DNA of 40,628 bases from Hydrogenophilales bacterium CG12_big_fil_rev_8_21_14_0_65_61_21 (GTDB taxonomy: Bacteria > Pseudomonadota > Gammaproteobacteria > Burkholderiales > Thiobacillaceae): NCBI GenBank assembly GCA_002782005.1, contig PFGT01000123.1:1-40628 (forward strand), read 5' to 3'. Shown here piece by piece: positions 16,701 through 25,588 of the stretch (positions are counted from its first letter, which is position 1; the number at the start of each line of letters is the position of its first letter). Below the pieces are notes generated by a model, which ran no database searches, was not told the origin of the DNA, and was given only the letters and a program-made list of their open reading frames with translations. A program made the position numbers and the translations under genes.

Positions 16701-17489
16701 GTGTTGAACGTTTCGAGCGCCGAATGGAATCAGATCATGGCGCTGTTCTTTTTTCCTTTTGTCCGTATTCTGGCCTGGCTGGCGGTCGATCCGCTGCTCG
16801 GCAACCGTTCCGCTCCCAATAGCGTGCGCCTCGGTCTGGCCTTGGTGCTGGCCGTAGCAATCGCCCCAACCTTGCCGCCCGCGCAGCCCATAACCCTGGT
16901 CTCAGGCGAGGGCTTGATCGTCCTGCTGCAACAGATCGCGGTGGGCCTCGCGCTAGGCTTTACCCTGCGGATTGTGTTCGCGGCCATGGAACTGGCCGGG
17001 CAGTTCATCGGTATGCAGATGGGCCTGTCCATGGCCACGCTGTATGACCCGGTCAATGGCGCCCAGACGCCGGCGATCGGGCAGTTTCTGGTCCTCACCA
17101 GCGCCCTGGTCCTGTTTGCCATGGACGGCCACCATCAGGTCATCGCCGCGCTTTGGCAAAGCTTCAGGGACGTGCCGATCGCCGCCACGCCGGTGTCGGG
17201 CCGGGGGTTTCTGGTCCTGGTCGATTGGGCCGGGACGATATTCAGCACTGGCCTGCATATCGCCCTGCCGGTCACGGCGGCGTTGTTGACCGCCAATATT
17301 GCCCTGGGGATGATGACCCGGGCCGCGCCACAGTTGAATATCTTTTCAGTCGGGTTTCCGATCACCCTGGGTGCCGGTTTTCTGACCTTGTATTTTGCCA
17401 TTCTGTATTTACCGGTCATCGTCGAACGGTTCTGGCGTCAGGCACTGGAAACGGGGCTGAGCGCAGCGCGCGGGCTGATCGGCCCATGA
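16701..17489 (+). CDS. fliR: Flagellar export gate protein FliR
   Basis: A 262-aa membrane protein with about six helices and conserved FliR blocks (FVRILAWLAVDPLLG, ELAGQFIGMQMGLSMATLYDP, and GMMTRAAPQLNIFSVGFPI). The start is assigned to GTG at 16701; the upstream GAG is a weak ribosome site, and TTG at 16704 is possible. It is the last gene of this run. No flhB or flhA follows; the next gene is dapA. Confidence 0.95.
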   Translation: MLNVSSAEWNQIMALFFFPFVRILAWLAVDPLLGNRSAPNSVRLGLALVLAVAIAPTLPPAQPITLVSGEGLIVLLQQIAVGLALGFTLRIVFAAMELAGQFIGMQMGLSMATLYDPVNGAQTPAIGQFLVLTSALVLFAMDGHHQVIAALWQSFRDVPIAATPVSGRGFLVLVDWAGTIFSTGLHIALPVTAALLTANIALGMMTRAAPQLNIFSVGFPITLGAGFLTLYFAILYLPVIVERFWRQALETGLSAARGLIGP

Positions 17490-17522
17490 ACCGGCCTTCG
17501 CTGCCCAGCCCATCCGCCGGCT

Positions 17523-17541
17523 CGCAGAGAACCACTCTGCG
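17523..17541. terminator. Hairpin between fliR and dapA
   Basis: A perfect 7-bp stem CGCAGAG/CTCTGCG around AACCA, 33 bp after the fliR stop. No U-tract follows, so it may terminate weakly or only protect the mRNA end. Confidence 0.4.
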
Positions 17542-17566
17542 TCATCAAGCACGAGCCCATTTCAGC

Positions 17567-17572
17567 TACAAT
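17567..17572 (+). promoter_or_regulatory. Possible -10 element of dapA
   Basis: TACAAT lies 28 bp upstream of the dapA ATG. No convincing -35 box at 16-18 bp was found. No Shine-Dalgarno sequence precedes the ATG either, so the leader may be very short. Confidence 0.3.
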
Positions 17573-17600
17573 TGGCGCTTTACAAAACTGCACCCCGATT

Positions 17601-18482
17601 ATGTTGACCGGTAGTCTTGTCGCACTCGTCACCCCCATGCTGCCCGACGGCAGGCTGGACCTGCCCCGTTTCCGGGCGCTCATCGACTGGCACATCGAAC
17701 AGGGCACGGATGGCCTGGTCATTGTCGGCACCACGGGAGAATCGCCCACCGTCGATGCCGAGGAACACTGCCTGTTGATCCGAACCGCCGTGGAACAGGC
17801 CGCCGGCCGAATCCCGGTGATCGCCGGGACCGGGGCCAATTCCACCGCCGAGGCCATCGAATTGACCCGCTGCGCCAAGAAAGCAGGCGCCGTGGCCGGC
17901 CTGTCGGTGGCGCCGTATTACAACAAGCCGACCCAGGAAGGTTTGTATCGCCACTTCAAGGCCATCGCCGAAGCGGTCGACCTGCCGGTCATCCTGTACA
18001 ACGTGCCCGGCCGGACGGCGTCGGACATCGGCAACGAAACCGTATTGCGCCTGGCGCAAATACCGGGCATCGTCGGCATCAAGGACGCCACCGGCAACAT
18101 CGAGCGCGGCAGCGCACTGCTCAAAGCGGCGCCGGCTGACTTCGCCGTCTACAGCGGCGATGATGCCAGCGCCGCAGCGCTGATGCTGCTGGGCGCCAAG
18201 GGCGTCATCTCGGTGACCGCCAACGTCGCGCCGAGGCTGATGCATGAGCTGTGCGTCGCCGCCCTGGCGGACGCTGTGGCCAAGGCCAGGGAGATCAATT
18301 TCCGGCTCCTGGCGCTGCACCAGAAACTGTTCGTCGAAGCCAACCCCATTCCGGTGAAATGGTGCGTGGCCGAGATAGGTCTGATCGACAGCGGTATCCG
18401 TTTGCCCCTCACCCCCCTTTCCACTCAGCACCACGATACGTTACGCACCGCTCTGCGCGAAGCGGGCGCCATCCAGGAGTAG
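17601..18482 (+). CDS. dapA: 4-hydroxy-tetrahydrodipicolinate synthase
   Basis: A 293-aa TIM-barrel lyase that condenses pyruvate with aspartate semialdehyde, the first committed step of lysine and diaminopimelate synthesis. Catalytic residues fall at the E. coli numbers: Thr44/Thr45 (GTTGE), Tyr107 (YYNKP), Tyr133 (LYNVPGR), Arg138 and the Schiff-base Lys161 (GIKDATG). It is followed 4 bp later by bamC, the same pairing as dapA-bamC in E. coli. Confidence 0.97.
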   Translation: MLTGSLVALVTPMLPDGRLDLPRFRALIDWHIEQGTDGLVIVGTTGESPTVDAEEHCLLIRTAVEQAAGRIPVIAGTGANSTAEAIELTRCAKKAGAVAGLSVAPYYNKPTQEGLYRHFKAIAEAVDLPVILYNVPGRTASDIGNETVLRLAQIPGIVGIKDATGNIERGSALLKAAPADFAVYSGDDASAAALMLLGAKGVISVTANVAPRLMHELCVAALADAVAKAREINFRLLALHQKLFVEANPIPVKWCVAEIGLIDSGIRLPLTPLSTQHHDTLRTALREAGAIQE

Positions 18483-18486
18483 ACCT

Positions 18487-19614
18487 ATGCGTAAGATCGC
18501 CACGCTGATTGTGCTCGCCCTAGCGCTAGAGGGCTGCGCCGTCCTTGATAACAAAAAAATCGACTACAAGAGCGCGGGCAGCCTACCGCCGCTAGAGGCG
18601 CCGCCCGACCTGGTCATGCCGGCGTCCGACAGTCACTATGCCCTGGCCAATGCCCCGGCCAACGGCCCGACCTCCTACTCGGCCTACCGCCAGGAACGGG
18701 TGACGCAACCGGCGGCGACCGGCAATGCCGTCTTGCCCCAGGTGGATAAGGCGCGGATCGAGCGCGGCGGCAGCGAACGCTGGCTGGTGGTAAACGCCCC
18801 CGCCAAGGACATCTGGCCGGTGGTGAAGGATTTTTGGCAAGGGCTGGGCTTCATCGTTAACGAAGAACGGCCTGAGGCCGGGGTGATGGAGACCGACTGG
18901 GCCGAGAACCGGGCCAAGATTCCCCAGGACGCCCTACGCAACCTTCTGGGCAAGGTGATCGATTCGGTCTATTCGACCGACGAGCGGGACAAATTCCGCA
19001 CCCGTCTGGAGCCGACGCCGGATGGCCAGGGCACCGAGATTTACATCAGTCATCGCGGCATGTACCAGGTATTCGAAGGCACTCAGGGCGGCGGCGACAA
19101 GGGCGACGGCCGCACCATATGGCAACCCAGGCCCGCCGACCCCGGCCTTGAGGCCGAGATGCTGCGTCGCCTGATGGTTCGCTTCGGCGTCGAGGAAGGC
19201 AAGGCCAAGACCATGCTGGCCGAGCCGGCGACGCCTCACGCCAATCTGGTCAAGACGGCCAATGGCGCGCCCGGCGTCGTCCTGCCAGACGCCTTCGACC
19301 GGGCCTGGCGGCGCGTCGGCCTGGCCCTCGACCGGATCGGTTTCCTGGTGGAAGACCGAGATCGTGCCACCGGCATGTATTTCGTCCGCTACACCGACGC
19401 CGATGCCCGGACCAACAAGGAAAAGACCGGTTTCCTGTCCAAGCTGGCGTTCTGGCGGGGCAAGGACAATGCCGCCAAGGGCGAAAAATACCGGGTCAAC
19501 TTGACCGGCGTCGGCGACAACACCGAGGTCGGCATCTATCGAGAGGATGGCAGCCCGGCCGCCAACGAAACCGGCGACCGTATCGCCAAGCTGCTCTACG
19601 AACAACTCAAATAG
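18487..19614 (+). CDS. bamC: Outer membrane assembly lipoprotein BamC
   Basis: A 375-aa lipoprotein of the BAM complex, which inserts beta-barrels into the outer membrane. The signal peptide ends in ALEGC with lipidated Cys17; Glu at the -2 position of the lipobox is unusual. After an unstructured N-terminal segment (PPLEAPPDLVMP, the BamD-binding type) come two helix-grip domains, about 95-205 and 260-372. Length and order match BamC (NlpB). It lies 4 bp after dapA and is probably co-transcribed with it. Confidence 0.92.
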   Translation: MRKIATLIVLALALEGCAVLDNKKIDYKSAGSLPPLEAPPDLVMPASDSHYALANAPANGPTSYSAYRQERVTQPAATGNAVLPQVDKARIERGGSERWLVVNAPAKDIWPVVKDFWQGLGFIVNEERPEAGVMETDWAENRAKIPQDALRNLLGKVIDSVYSTDERDKFRTRLEPTPDGQGTEIYISHRGMYQVFEGTQGGGDKGDGRTIWQPRPADPGLEAEMLRRLMVRFGVEEGKAKTMLAEPATPHANLVKTANGAPGVVLPDAFDRAWRRVGLALDRIGFLVEDRDRATGMYFVRYTDADARTNKEKTGFLSKLAFWRGKDNAAKGEKYRVNLTGVGDNTEVGIYREDGSPAANETGDRIAKLLYEQLK

Positions 19615-19621
19615 ACATCGG

Positions 19622-20389
19622 ATGCGTTTCGCCTGTCTGGGCAGCGGCAGCAAGGGCAATGCCTGGCTGGTGGAGCGCGGCGCGACACGAGTCCTGCTGG
19701 ACTGCGGCTTCGGGCTTCGAGAGATGGCCGCGCGCCTGATCCGTCTGGGTATCGAGCCGGTCGCCGTGACGGCGCTCCTGATTACCCACGAACACAGCGA
19801 CCATGCCCGTGGTGCGGTGCGCTTCGCCGCCCAATATGGTTGCGATGTCTGGCTGACCCCAGGCAGCGGCATGGTGCTGGAAAGTAAAGGTGGCTTGCCA
19901 GACCGAACCAGGTGGGTAGATAGCCACACGGCCTTTTCGGTCGGCGAGCTGGAGTTCAAACCTTTCCCCGTGCCGCACGATGCCCGTGAACCGGTGCAAT
20001 ATGTGGTATCCGATGGCGCTCGGCGTTGGGGTCTGTTGACCGATGCCGGCCATGTCACCGAGCACATGGTCGCCATGCTAAGCGATTGCGACGCGCTGGC
20101 ACTGGAATGCAATCACGACGTGGACAGGTTGGCCCGAGGCGGCTACCCTGCCAGCCTGAAGGCCAGAATACTGGGCCGCTACGGCCATCTGGATAATCGG
20201 CAGGCGGCCGAATTGCTCGGCCGCCTGCCGACCACCAGGCTGCAACATGTCGTGGCGGCGCACCTGTCCGAGGAAAACAACACCCCCGAGCTGGCGCGCG
20301 GCGCACTGGCGGGCGCCATGGGCTGCGAGCCCGATTGGATAGGCGTGGCCAGTCAGTCCGAGGGGCTTGGCTGGCGCACCATTATTTAA
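19622..20389 (+). CDS. MBL-fold metallo-hydrolase, WalJ/YycJ-like
   Basis: A 255-aa cytoplasmic metallo-beta-lactamase-fold hydrolase. It begins MRFACLGSGSKGNAWLV and has the metal-binding motif HEHSDH (56-61), a later HDAREPVQY segment, TDAGHVTEHM and LECNHD. This pattern is the WalJ/YycJ group, linked to DNA or cell-wall processes, but no substrate is assured. The ATG at 19622 is chosen because the family N-terminus starts there. It follows bamC by 7 bp, so the dapA-bamC transcript may continue through it. Confidence 0.88.
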   Translation: MRFACLGSGSKGNAWLVERGATRVLLDCGFGLREMAARLIRLGIEPVAVTALLITHEHSDHARGAVRFAAQYGCDVWLTPGSGMVLESKGGLPDRTRWVDSHTAFSVGELEFKPFPVPHDAREPVQYVVSDGARRWGLLTDAGHVTEHMVAMLSDCDALALECNHDVDRLARGGYPASLKARILGRYGHLDNRQAAELLGRLPTTRLQHVVAAHLSEENNTPELARGALAGAMGCEPDWIGVASQSEGLGWRTII

Positions 20390-20404
20390 GCGAATGAATA
20401 TCTG

Positions 20405-21736
20405 ATGACCGAATTTTCTGCCCTGGAGGCAGCCAACACCTTCGAGGAACTCAACCTCGCCCCGGAACTGCTTTCGGCCGTTCTGGCGCTCGGTTATACG
20501 GTGCCGACGCCGATCCAGAAAGAGGCCATCCCGCTAGTCCTGGCCGGTCGCGATCTGATGGCCCAAGCCCAGACCGGCACCGGCAAGACGGCGGCCTTCG
20601 CGCTGCCGCTGCTGCACCAGATCAAGCCCCACGCCAACGCCAGCACCTCGCCGGCCCGACATCCGGTGCGCGCCCTGGTCCTGACGCCAACCCGCGAGCT
20701 GGCGATCCAGGTCCATGAGAGCGTAGTCGCCTATGCCAAGAATCTGCCGCTACGCAGTACGGTGGTATACGGCGGCGTCAACATGAAGGAACAAGAGGCC
20801 GATCTACGCGCCGGGGTGGAGGTCGTGGTCGCCACGCCAGGCCGTCTGCTGGACCATGCCGGTAGCAAGACCACGCTCTTGAACCGGGTCCAGTTTCTGG
20901 TCATCGACGAGGCCGACCGGATGCTGGACATGGGTTTCCTACCCGACCTCAAGCGCATCCTCGACTTGCTGCCGGCGAAACGGCAAACCCTGCTGTTCTC
21001 CGCCACCTTCAACGATGAAATTACCCGCTTGGCCAAGAGCTTTCTGAAAGACCCAATCAAGGTCGAGGTGGCGCGCAAGAATTCCGCTACCGAGTTGGTC
21101 GAACAGGTGGCGCATAAGGTCGCCGAGGACGACAAGATGGATGCCCTGCTGCGCATCGTGCAGATGCGCGAGATCAGTCAGGCGCTGGTCTTTACCCGGA
21201 CCAAGCTGTCCGCCGACAAGCTCGGCCGCCGCCTACAGCGACGCGGCGTCGAGGTGGCGGTGATCCACGGTGACAAGGCCCAGGTAGACCGCATACTGGT
21301 CCTGGAGGGTTTCAAGCAAGGCAAGATCAAGCTGCTGGTGGCGACCGACATCGCGGCCAGAGGGTTGGACATTGTCGATCTACCCTGCGTATTCAATTTT
21401 GAATTACCCTATTCGCCGGAAGACTATGTTCACCGGATCGGTCGCACCGGTCGGGCCGGTATGTCCGGCCTGGCGGTCTCGCTGGTCGCGCCGGCGGAAG
21501 AGAAGTTGCTGGCCGGGGTGGAGCGGTTCATCGACAAACGACTGGAAATCTCACCGCTGCCTACATTGCCCGCACCGACCCATGTGGCGGCGCCGGTCAA
21601 GCAGGCTGAAACAGCGGCGGTTGAACAGCCCGACTCGGCGCCGGTCGCCTACCGTCGCCGTGCGCAGGAGCCGGTCTGCGCCTTGTTCCTGCCGCCGGTA
21701 CCGCCTGCCAAACCGGAAGCGCCTGCGACTGAATGA
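20405..21736 (+). CDS. DEAD-box ATP-dependent RNA helicase, RhlE-like
   Basis: A 443-aa RNA helicase with all core motifs: Q motif with PTPIQ (35-39), Walker A AQTGTGKT (Lys61), PTRELA, DEAD (about 162-165, VIDEADRMLDMGF), SAT (LFSATF) and motif VI (HRIGRTGRAG). Such helicases remodel RNA during ribosome assembly, decay or cold growth. The tail (about 385-443) is Ala/Pro-rich and not strongly basic, unlike many RhlE tails. It overlaps the DUF3301 gene by 4 bp. Confidence 0.95.
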   Translation: MTEFSALEAANTFEELNLAPELLSAVLALGYTVPTPIQKEAIPLVLAGRDLMAQAQTGTGKTAAFALPLLHQIKPHANASTSPARHPVRALVLTPTRELAIQVHESVVAYAKNLPLRSTVVYGGVNMKEQEADLRAGVEVVVATPGRLLDHAGSKTTLLNRVQFLVIDEADRMLDMGFLPDLKRILDLLPAKRQTLLFSATFNDEITRLAKSFLKDPIKVEVARKNSATELVEQVAHKVAEDDKMDALLRIVQMREISQALVFTRTKLSADKLGRRLQRRGVEVAVIHGDKAQVDRILVLEGFKQGKIKLLVATDIAARGLDIVDLPCVFNFELPYSPEDYVHRIGRTGRAGMSGLAVSLVAPAEEKLLAGVERFIDKRLEISPLPTLPAPTHVAAPVKQAETAAVEQPDSAPVAYRRRAQEPVCALFLPPVPPAKPEAPATE

Positions 21737-22050
21737 CCTGGGAGATGGCCCTGACGGCGGCCCTGGTCCTGGCCGGCTGGCTGTGGTGGGATGGACTGAA
21801 CAAGCGCGAGTTGGCCATACGGGCGGCGCGCGCAGTCAGCCAGAAGGCCGGTGTCCAACTGCTCGATGCAACGGTGGCCTTGAAGCGTATCGGCGCAGCG
21901 CGGGACGACAATCAGCGGCTGCGTATCCAGCGCCAATACGGCTTCGAATATTCCGATACCGGCGACAACCGTCTACCCGGTTATGTCTATCTTCTGGGCG
22001 ATCGGGTGGTCGATGTGAACCTGTTTATACCATCCGATCGGGAGTCCTGA
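21733..22050 (+). CDS. DUF3301 family protein
   Basis: A 105-aa protein with one N-terminal membrane helix (about 5-21, ending in WLWWDGL) and a cytoplasmic remainder with family features: RELAIRAARAVSQKAGVQLLD, then FEYSDTGDNRLPGYVYLLG. No function is known. Its start overlaps the helicase stop and its stop directly abuts the next ATG, so it is likely translated with both neighbours. Confidence 0.85.
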   Translation: MTWEMALTAALVLAGWLWWDGLNKRELAIRAARAVSQKAGVQLLDATVALKRIGAARDDNQRLRIQRQYGFEYSDTGDNRLPGYVYLLGDRVVDVNLFIPSDRES

Positions 22051-22557
22051 ATGAACAAGCGTCTTGCCCTGCTGTTGCTGTTATGGCCCGGCCACGCCTT
22101 GGCTGAGTTCAGCTTCGATTACGATTTCGATGCCCATCAGAAGACCTGGCAGGAGCTACAGGCCCAGTTGCCGGCCGCGCCAAAGGTGGCAAACCTGATC
22201 CCGTTCGAGGTCGGTCCGGCCGCGCCGCACCGTTATTTTCTCGACCGCTCGGCGATCTCTGCCGGCACCGATGGCGTGGTACGCTATACGGTGGTGGTCC
22301 GCACGGCGGGCGGCGCGGAGAATGTCAGTTACGAGGGGATGCGTTGCGCCTCGGCGGAGCAGAAGATATACGCCTTCGGTCGGCCGAATGGCGATTGGGC
22401 GCGCAACAAATATGCCGGTTGGCAGCCGATAGCCTTGCGTCAGGCCAGCAGCTATCAGCGTGAACTATTTGAGTATTGGTTTTGCACCCAGGACGGCCCG
22501 GCGGATATGAAGGCCATCCAGCGGGCCGTGGCCAGCGGCGGCATCCGCCGCGACTAG
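22051..22557 (+). CDS. Secreted CNP1-like family protein
   Basis: A 168-aa protein with a cleavable signal peptide (MNKRLALLLLLWPGHALA). The mature part matches the CNP1-like family, largely betaproteobacterial: a repeated short acidic N-terminus (FDYDFDAHQKTWQE), RYFLDRSAISAGTDGVVRYT and ENVSYEGMRCAS, plus two cysteines that could form a disulfide. The function is unknown. The ATG immediately follows the DUF3301 stop. Confidence 0.85.
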   Translation: MNKRLALLLLLWPGHALAEFSFDYDFDAHQKTWQELQAQLPAAPKVANLIPFEVGPAAPHRYFLDRSAISAGTDGVVRYTVVVRTAGGAENVSYEGMRCASAEQKIYAFGRPNGDWARNKYAGWQPIALRQASSYQRELFEYWFCTQDGPADMKAIQRAVASGGIRRD

Positions 22558-22576
22558 CAAGAAACAACCCGCTATA

Positions 22577-22605
22577 GGGCGGGCCATGCCCGCCGCGACG
22601 GCCGC
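22577..22605. repeat. Palindromic repeat, copy 3 (module A) between convergent genes
   Basis: GGCGGGC-CAT-GCCCGCC is a perfect 7-bp hairpin, followed by GCGACGGCCGCC. It lies between two genes that end toward each other, so it may also serve as a two-way transcription stop. Confidence 0.6.
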
Positions 22606-22610
22606 CGCTA

Positions 22611-23153
22611 TCAAGCCTTGGCGACCAACCGGGTCGTGACCAGCCGCTGGGCGATCCAGCCCAGGGCCAGATAGAACGCGGTCGTCATCAGATAGGGCGG
22701 CAAATACTTGACCACGGCCGAGGCATAAGCGGTTGCCGTCATCTGGCCGAAGTAGCCGGAGAAGGCCCAGAAGGCCAGGTTCGAGATCAGGAAATGGGCC
22801 ACGACCGCCAGCAAACCCACGGTAGCCAAGCGCAGCACCGGCAACTCCGGCAACTTGGCCAACCCCCGGCCGAACAACCAGACCACCCCGTAAGCCGCCA
22901 CCAGGCCACCGTAAGCGGGAGTCAAACACCAACCCGCCTCGATCGCCGTCTTGGCCAGCAAGACATCAATGCCGAAGGCCACAATCGCATAGGTCGCGAA
23001 ACAACGCAGGCCGCCCAGCCACAAACCGCCCATCAGGAATACCGCCAGCGAGGCATCCGGCAGACTGATGGCCGAGCCGAAATGGCCGAACCGGGTAACG
23101 GCCAACAGGGCCAGCAAGGCAAGGAATACGGCAGGGCGCGATATGGCGGTCAT
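22611..23153 (-). CDS. Predicted integral membrane protein (possibly DUF6580-like)
   Basis: A 180-aa protein with about five or six hydrophobic helices. Short polar patches include RFGHFGSAISLPDASLAVF near the N-terminus and SNLAFWAFSGYFG in the middle. This pattern resembles the small DUF6580 (vitamin-transport-like S-component) membrane proteins, but the match is from memory and weak. The ATG at 23153 has GGAG upstream. I saw no B12 or thiamine riboswitch in the leader. Confidence 0.75.
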   Translation of the reverse strand: MTAISRPAVFLALLALLAVTRFGHFGSAISLPDASLAVFLMGGLWLGGLRCFATYAIVAFGIDVLLAKTAIEAGWCLTPAYGGLVAAYGVVWLFGRGLAKLPELPVLRLATVGLLAVVAHFLISNLAFWAFSGYFGQMTATAYASAVVKYLPPYLMTTAFYLALGWIAQRLVTTRLVAKA

Positions 23154-23234
23154 GTATAGCTCCGGGTCAATGCGGCGGGTAAGTTCGGCCGCTGAATAAA
23201 TTGCGTCCCGGCATTGTACCCGGCCGCCAGTTCC

Positions 23235-23262
23235 GGAAAAAGCAAAGCCTTGGTCGCTTTAC
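23235..23262 (-). terminator. Rho-independent terminator of the TetR gene
   Basis: On the minus strand a stem GTAAAGC/GCTTTGC (one G-T pair) with loop GACCAAG is followed by TTTTT. It lies about 90 bp after the TetR stop and upstream of the membrane protein gene on the same strand. Confidence 0.6.
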
Positions 23263-23349
23263 CTTAAGTGACCGAGAAATAATCGGAGCTGCTCCGGCAG
23301 GATGGCAGCAAGGCGCCGGTTGTGCCGCGTGGTTCTTCGCCTCGGTATA

Positions 23350-23973
23350 TCAGGTATTGCCGGCCATCAGACCAGCGAAAAAGAGGTCGATCAGCGGCCC
23401 GGCCTGCTTGGCCAGGGAATAGGCCTCCGGCTCCAGGCCCCAATCGTGAATCAGGCCGTCGATGAAGGCCAGCAGGGCGTTGGCGGCAAGCGGACAATCC
23501 AGGTCGGCACGCACTTGACCGCGCTGGCGAGCGTTTTCCAGGGCCAGCCGGAATACCTCGCGGGCACCCTTGTGGCATTCCTGGCGGCGCTGGACGTTGG
23601 GCGCCAGGTCATCGACGTATTCGCACTTCAGGGTCAGGATTTCGAACACCCGACGACAGCGGCCGTCTTGTTCCACCATGGCCAGGGCCTGGACGCTGGC
23701 CCGCCGCAGCAGGCCAAGCGGGTCGGGCTGGTCGGGGTCGGTCATATTTTCCAGCAAGGCCTCCAGCGGCAAGGTGGCGCGGTCGCACATGGCGTTGAAC
23801 AGGTCGGCCTTATTCTCAAAATGCCAGTAGATGGCTCCCCGGGTGACGCCGGCTTGCTGGGCGATCGCGGCCAGCGAGGTGCGCGATACGCCCTTTTCCC
23901 GGAATACGCCTTCGGCGGTATCGAGGATCAGGGAACGGGTCTCCTGCGCTTCTGCCTTGGTGCGACGAGCCAT
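23350..23973 (-). CDS. TetR-family repressor, AcrR-like
   Basis: A 207-aa regulator with a TetR DNA-binding domain: MARRTKAEAQETRSLILDTA, then SLAAIAQQAGVTRGAIYWHF. This stretch is very close to AcrR/TtgR repressors of RND pumps. The C-terminal ligand domain (about 60-205) contains FEILTLKCEYVDDLAP as in AcrR. It is divergent from the efflux operon and faces a 24-bp palindrome of AcrR-operator type (24009-24032), so it most likely represses that operon and perhaps itself. The leader contains CCTGT-TAGTG-ACAGG (23985-23999). Confidence 0.92.
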   Translation of the reverse strand: MARRTKAEAQETRSLILDTAEGVFREKGVSRTSLAAIAQQAGVTRGAIYWHFENKADLFNAMCDRATLPLEALLENMTDPDQPDPLGLLRRASVQALAMVEQDGRCRRVFEILTLKCEYVDDLAPNVQRRQECHKGAREVFRLALENARQRGQVRADLDCPLAANALLAFIDGLIHDWGLEPEAYSLAKQAGPLIDLFFAGLMAGNT

Positions 23974-24006
23974 AAGAAAATTAACCTGTTAGTGACAGGA
24001 CCATAG

Positions 24007-24036
24007 TTTACATACATTCTCGTATGTATGTAGAAT
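24007..24036 (+). promoter_or_regulatory. Efflux-operon promoter with embedded AcrR-type operator
   Basis: A palindrome with 9-bp perfect arms TACATACAT (24009-24017) and ATGTATGTA (24024-24032), spacer TCTCGT. Length, arms and spacing equal the 24-bp AcrR operator of E. coli. It overlaps the -35 TTTACA (24007-24012) and -10 TAGAAT (24031-24036), which are 18 bp apart. A bound repressor would therefore block RNA polymerase. Confidence 0.85.
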
Positions 24037-24078
24037 ACAGCCACCTTGAAACCGGATCGTCCTGATCGACCAACCCTC

Positions 24079-25569
24079 ATGCAACGTGCTCATTTCACCC
24101 GGCCGCCGGTTTCGATACTACCCTGTTCGCCGCCCGGCGGCTGGCCCCGGCGGACGGTCTGGCTGATGGCCGCCGCCCTCACGGGCTGCATCACGGTCGG
24201 TCCCGACTTCAAGGCGCCGGCCGCCCCTTCGGTCGCCGGCTATACCCATGCCGACCGGCCGGCGAGCCTCGCGCCGCGTCTGGTCGCCAGCGTGGCCGTG
24301 GCGCCCGACTGGTGGACGCAGTTCGGCTCGACCAAGCTCGATAATCTGGTCGCCCAGGCGCTAGGTAACAGCCCCACCCTGGCCGCCGCCGAGGCTACGT
24401 TGCGTCAGGCCCAGCAGGTCTATGAGGCCCAGGCCGGCTCTTCGCTATACCCAACGGTCAACGCCCGACTGGGCGCCAGCCGCAACCAAACCAATGCGGC
24501 AAACAACGGCCAGGGCGGCGACACCCAACACGTCTTCAACCTGTACAACGCCGGCGTTGCGGTCAGCTACAACCTCGACCTGTTCGGCGGCAACCGCCGC
24601 GCCCTCGAAGCGCTGGCCGCGCAGGCCGACTATCAGGGCTTTCAATTGGCCGGCGCGCGCCTGACCCTGGCCGGCAATGTGGTGACTACGGCCTTCGGCC
24701 AAGCCCAACTGAGCGAGCAAATCGCGGCCACCGAGGCCATTTTAGAGGCTCAGCAAAGCCAGCTCGACATCGCCCGCAAACGCTTCGAGCTGGGCGCCGC
24801 CGCCAAGGCGGAGGTGCTGACCCTGCAAACCCAGGTCGAGCAGACCCGCGCCAGCTTACCGGCGCTACGCAACAAACTGGACCAGGCCGACCACCTGCTG
24901 GCCATGCTGACCGGCCAGGCGCCAGGAGCAGCCGACATTCCGCGCTTTACCCTGGCCGATTTCACCCTGCCCGCTCAATTGCCGCTGATCGTGCCCTCCG
25001 AGCTGGTGCGCCAACGGCCCGACATCCAGGCCTCCACCGCCCTGTTACACACTGCCACCGCGCAGTACGGCGTGGCCGTCGCCAACCTCTATCCGCAAAT
25101 CAACCTCAGCGCCAGCCTGGGCGCCCAGGCCATCACCAGCGGCGCGCTGTTCGGCCCCGGATCGGCGATCTGGAACCTGGCCGGACAACTGGCCCAGCCA
25201 CTATTCAACGCCGGCTTGAAGGCGGGCGCCAACGCCGCCGAGGCCAGCCTGCAAGCGGCTGGCGCCAACTATCGGCAGACCGTCTTGCAGGCGCTGCGCA
25301 ACGTCGCCGACGCGCTCGGGCAACTGGACAATGACGGCCAGACCTTGCAGGCCCAGGCGGCGGCCGACGCCTCGGCACGGGAATCACTCAAGCTGGTCGG
25401 CCAGCAATACCAGTTAGGCGCGGCCAGCTATCTACAATTGCTCACCGCCCAGCAGCAGGCGCAGCAGGCCCGCATCGGCCTGATCGCCGCCCAAGCCGCG
25501 CGTCTGGCCGATAGCGCGGCCTTGTACCAGGCCATGGGCGGTGGCGTGCTGACGCCCCAAGCCAATTAA
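24079..25569 (+). CDS. Outer membrane factor lipoprotein of an RND efflux system (OprM/NodT family)
   Basis: An outer-membrane channel with the lipobox ALTGC (Cys37 from this start), ITVGPDFKAPAAP just after it, and two repeats of the TolC-like fold (LDNLVAQALGNSPTLAAAEA, and later DIQASTALLHTATAQYGVAVANLYPQ in the second half). It exports drugs across the outer membrane with the two following genes. The start is uncertain. ATG at 24079 is listed; an in-frame TTG at 24046 would be almost at the transcript start, and neither has a clear ribosome site. The channel gene is first in the operon, whereas many pumps place it last. Confidence 0.9.
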   Translation: MQRAHFTRPPVSILPCSPPGGWPRRTVWLMAAALTGCITVGPDFKAPAAPSVAGYTHADRPASLAPRLVASVAVAPDWWTQFGSTKLDNLVAQALGNSPTLAAAEATLRQAQQVYEAQAGSSLYPTVNARLGASRNQTNAANNGQGGDTQHVFNLYNAGVAVSYNLDLFGGNRRALEALAAQADYQGFQLAGARLTLAGNVVTTAFGQAQLSEQIAATEAILEAQQSQLDIARKRFELGAAAKAEVLTLQTQVEQTRASLPALRNKLDQADHLLAMLTGQAPGAADIPRFTLADFTLPAQLPLIVPSELVRQRPDIQASTALLHTATAQYGVAVANLYPQINLSASLGAQAITSGALFGPGSAIWNLAGQLAQPLFNAGLKAGANAAEASLQAAGANYRQTVLQALRNVADALGQLDNDGQTLQAQAAADASARESLKLVGQQYQLGAASYLQLLTAQQQAQQARIGLIAAQAARLADSAALYQAMGGGVLTPQAN

Positions 25570-25588
25570 CGATCAAACGGAGTGACCA

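Noticed and set aside
23154-23349. Possible vitamin riboswitch upstream of the small membrane protein gene
   Set aside because: No B12-box or thiamine core; the leader is short, and its hairpin is better read as the TetR terminator.
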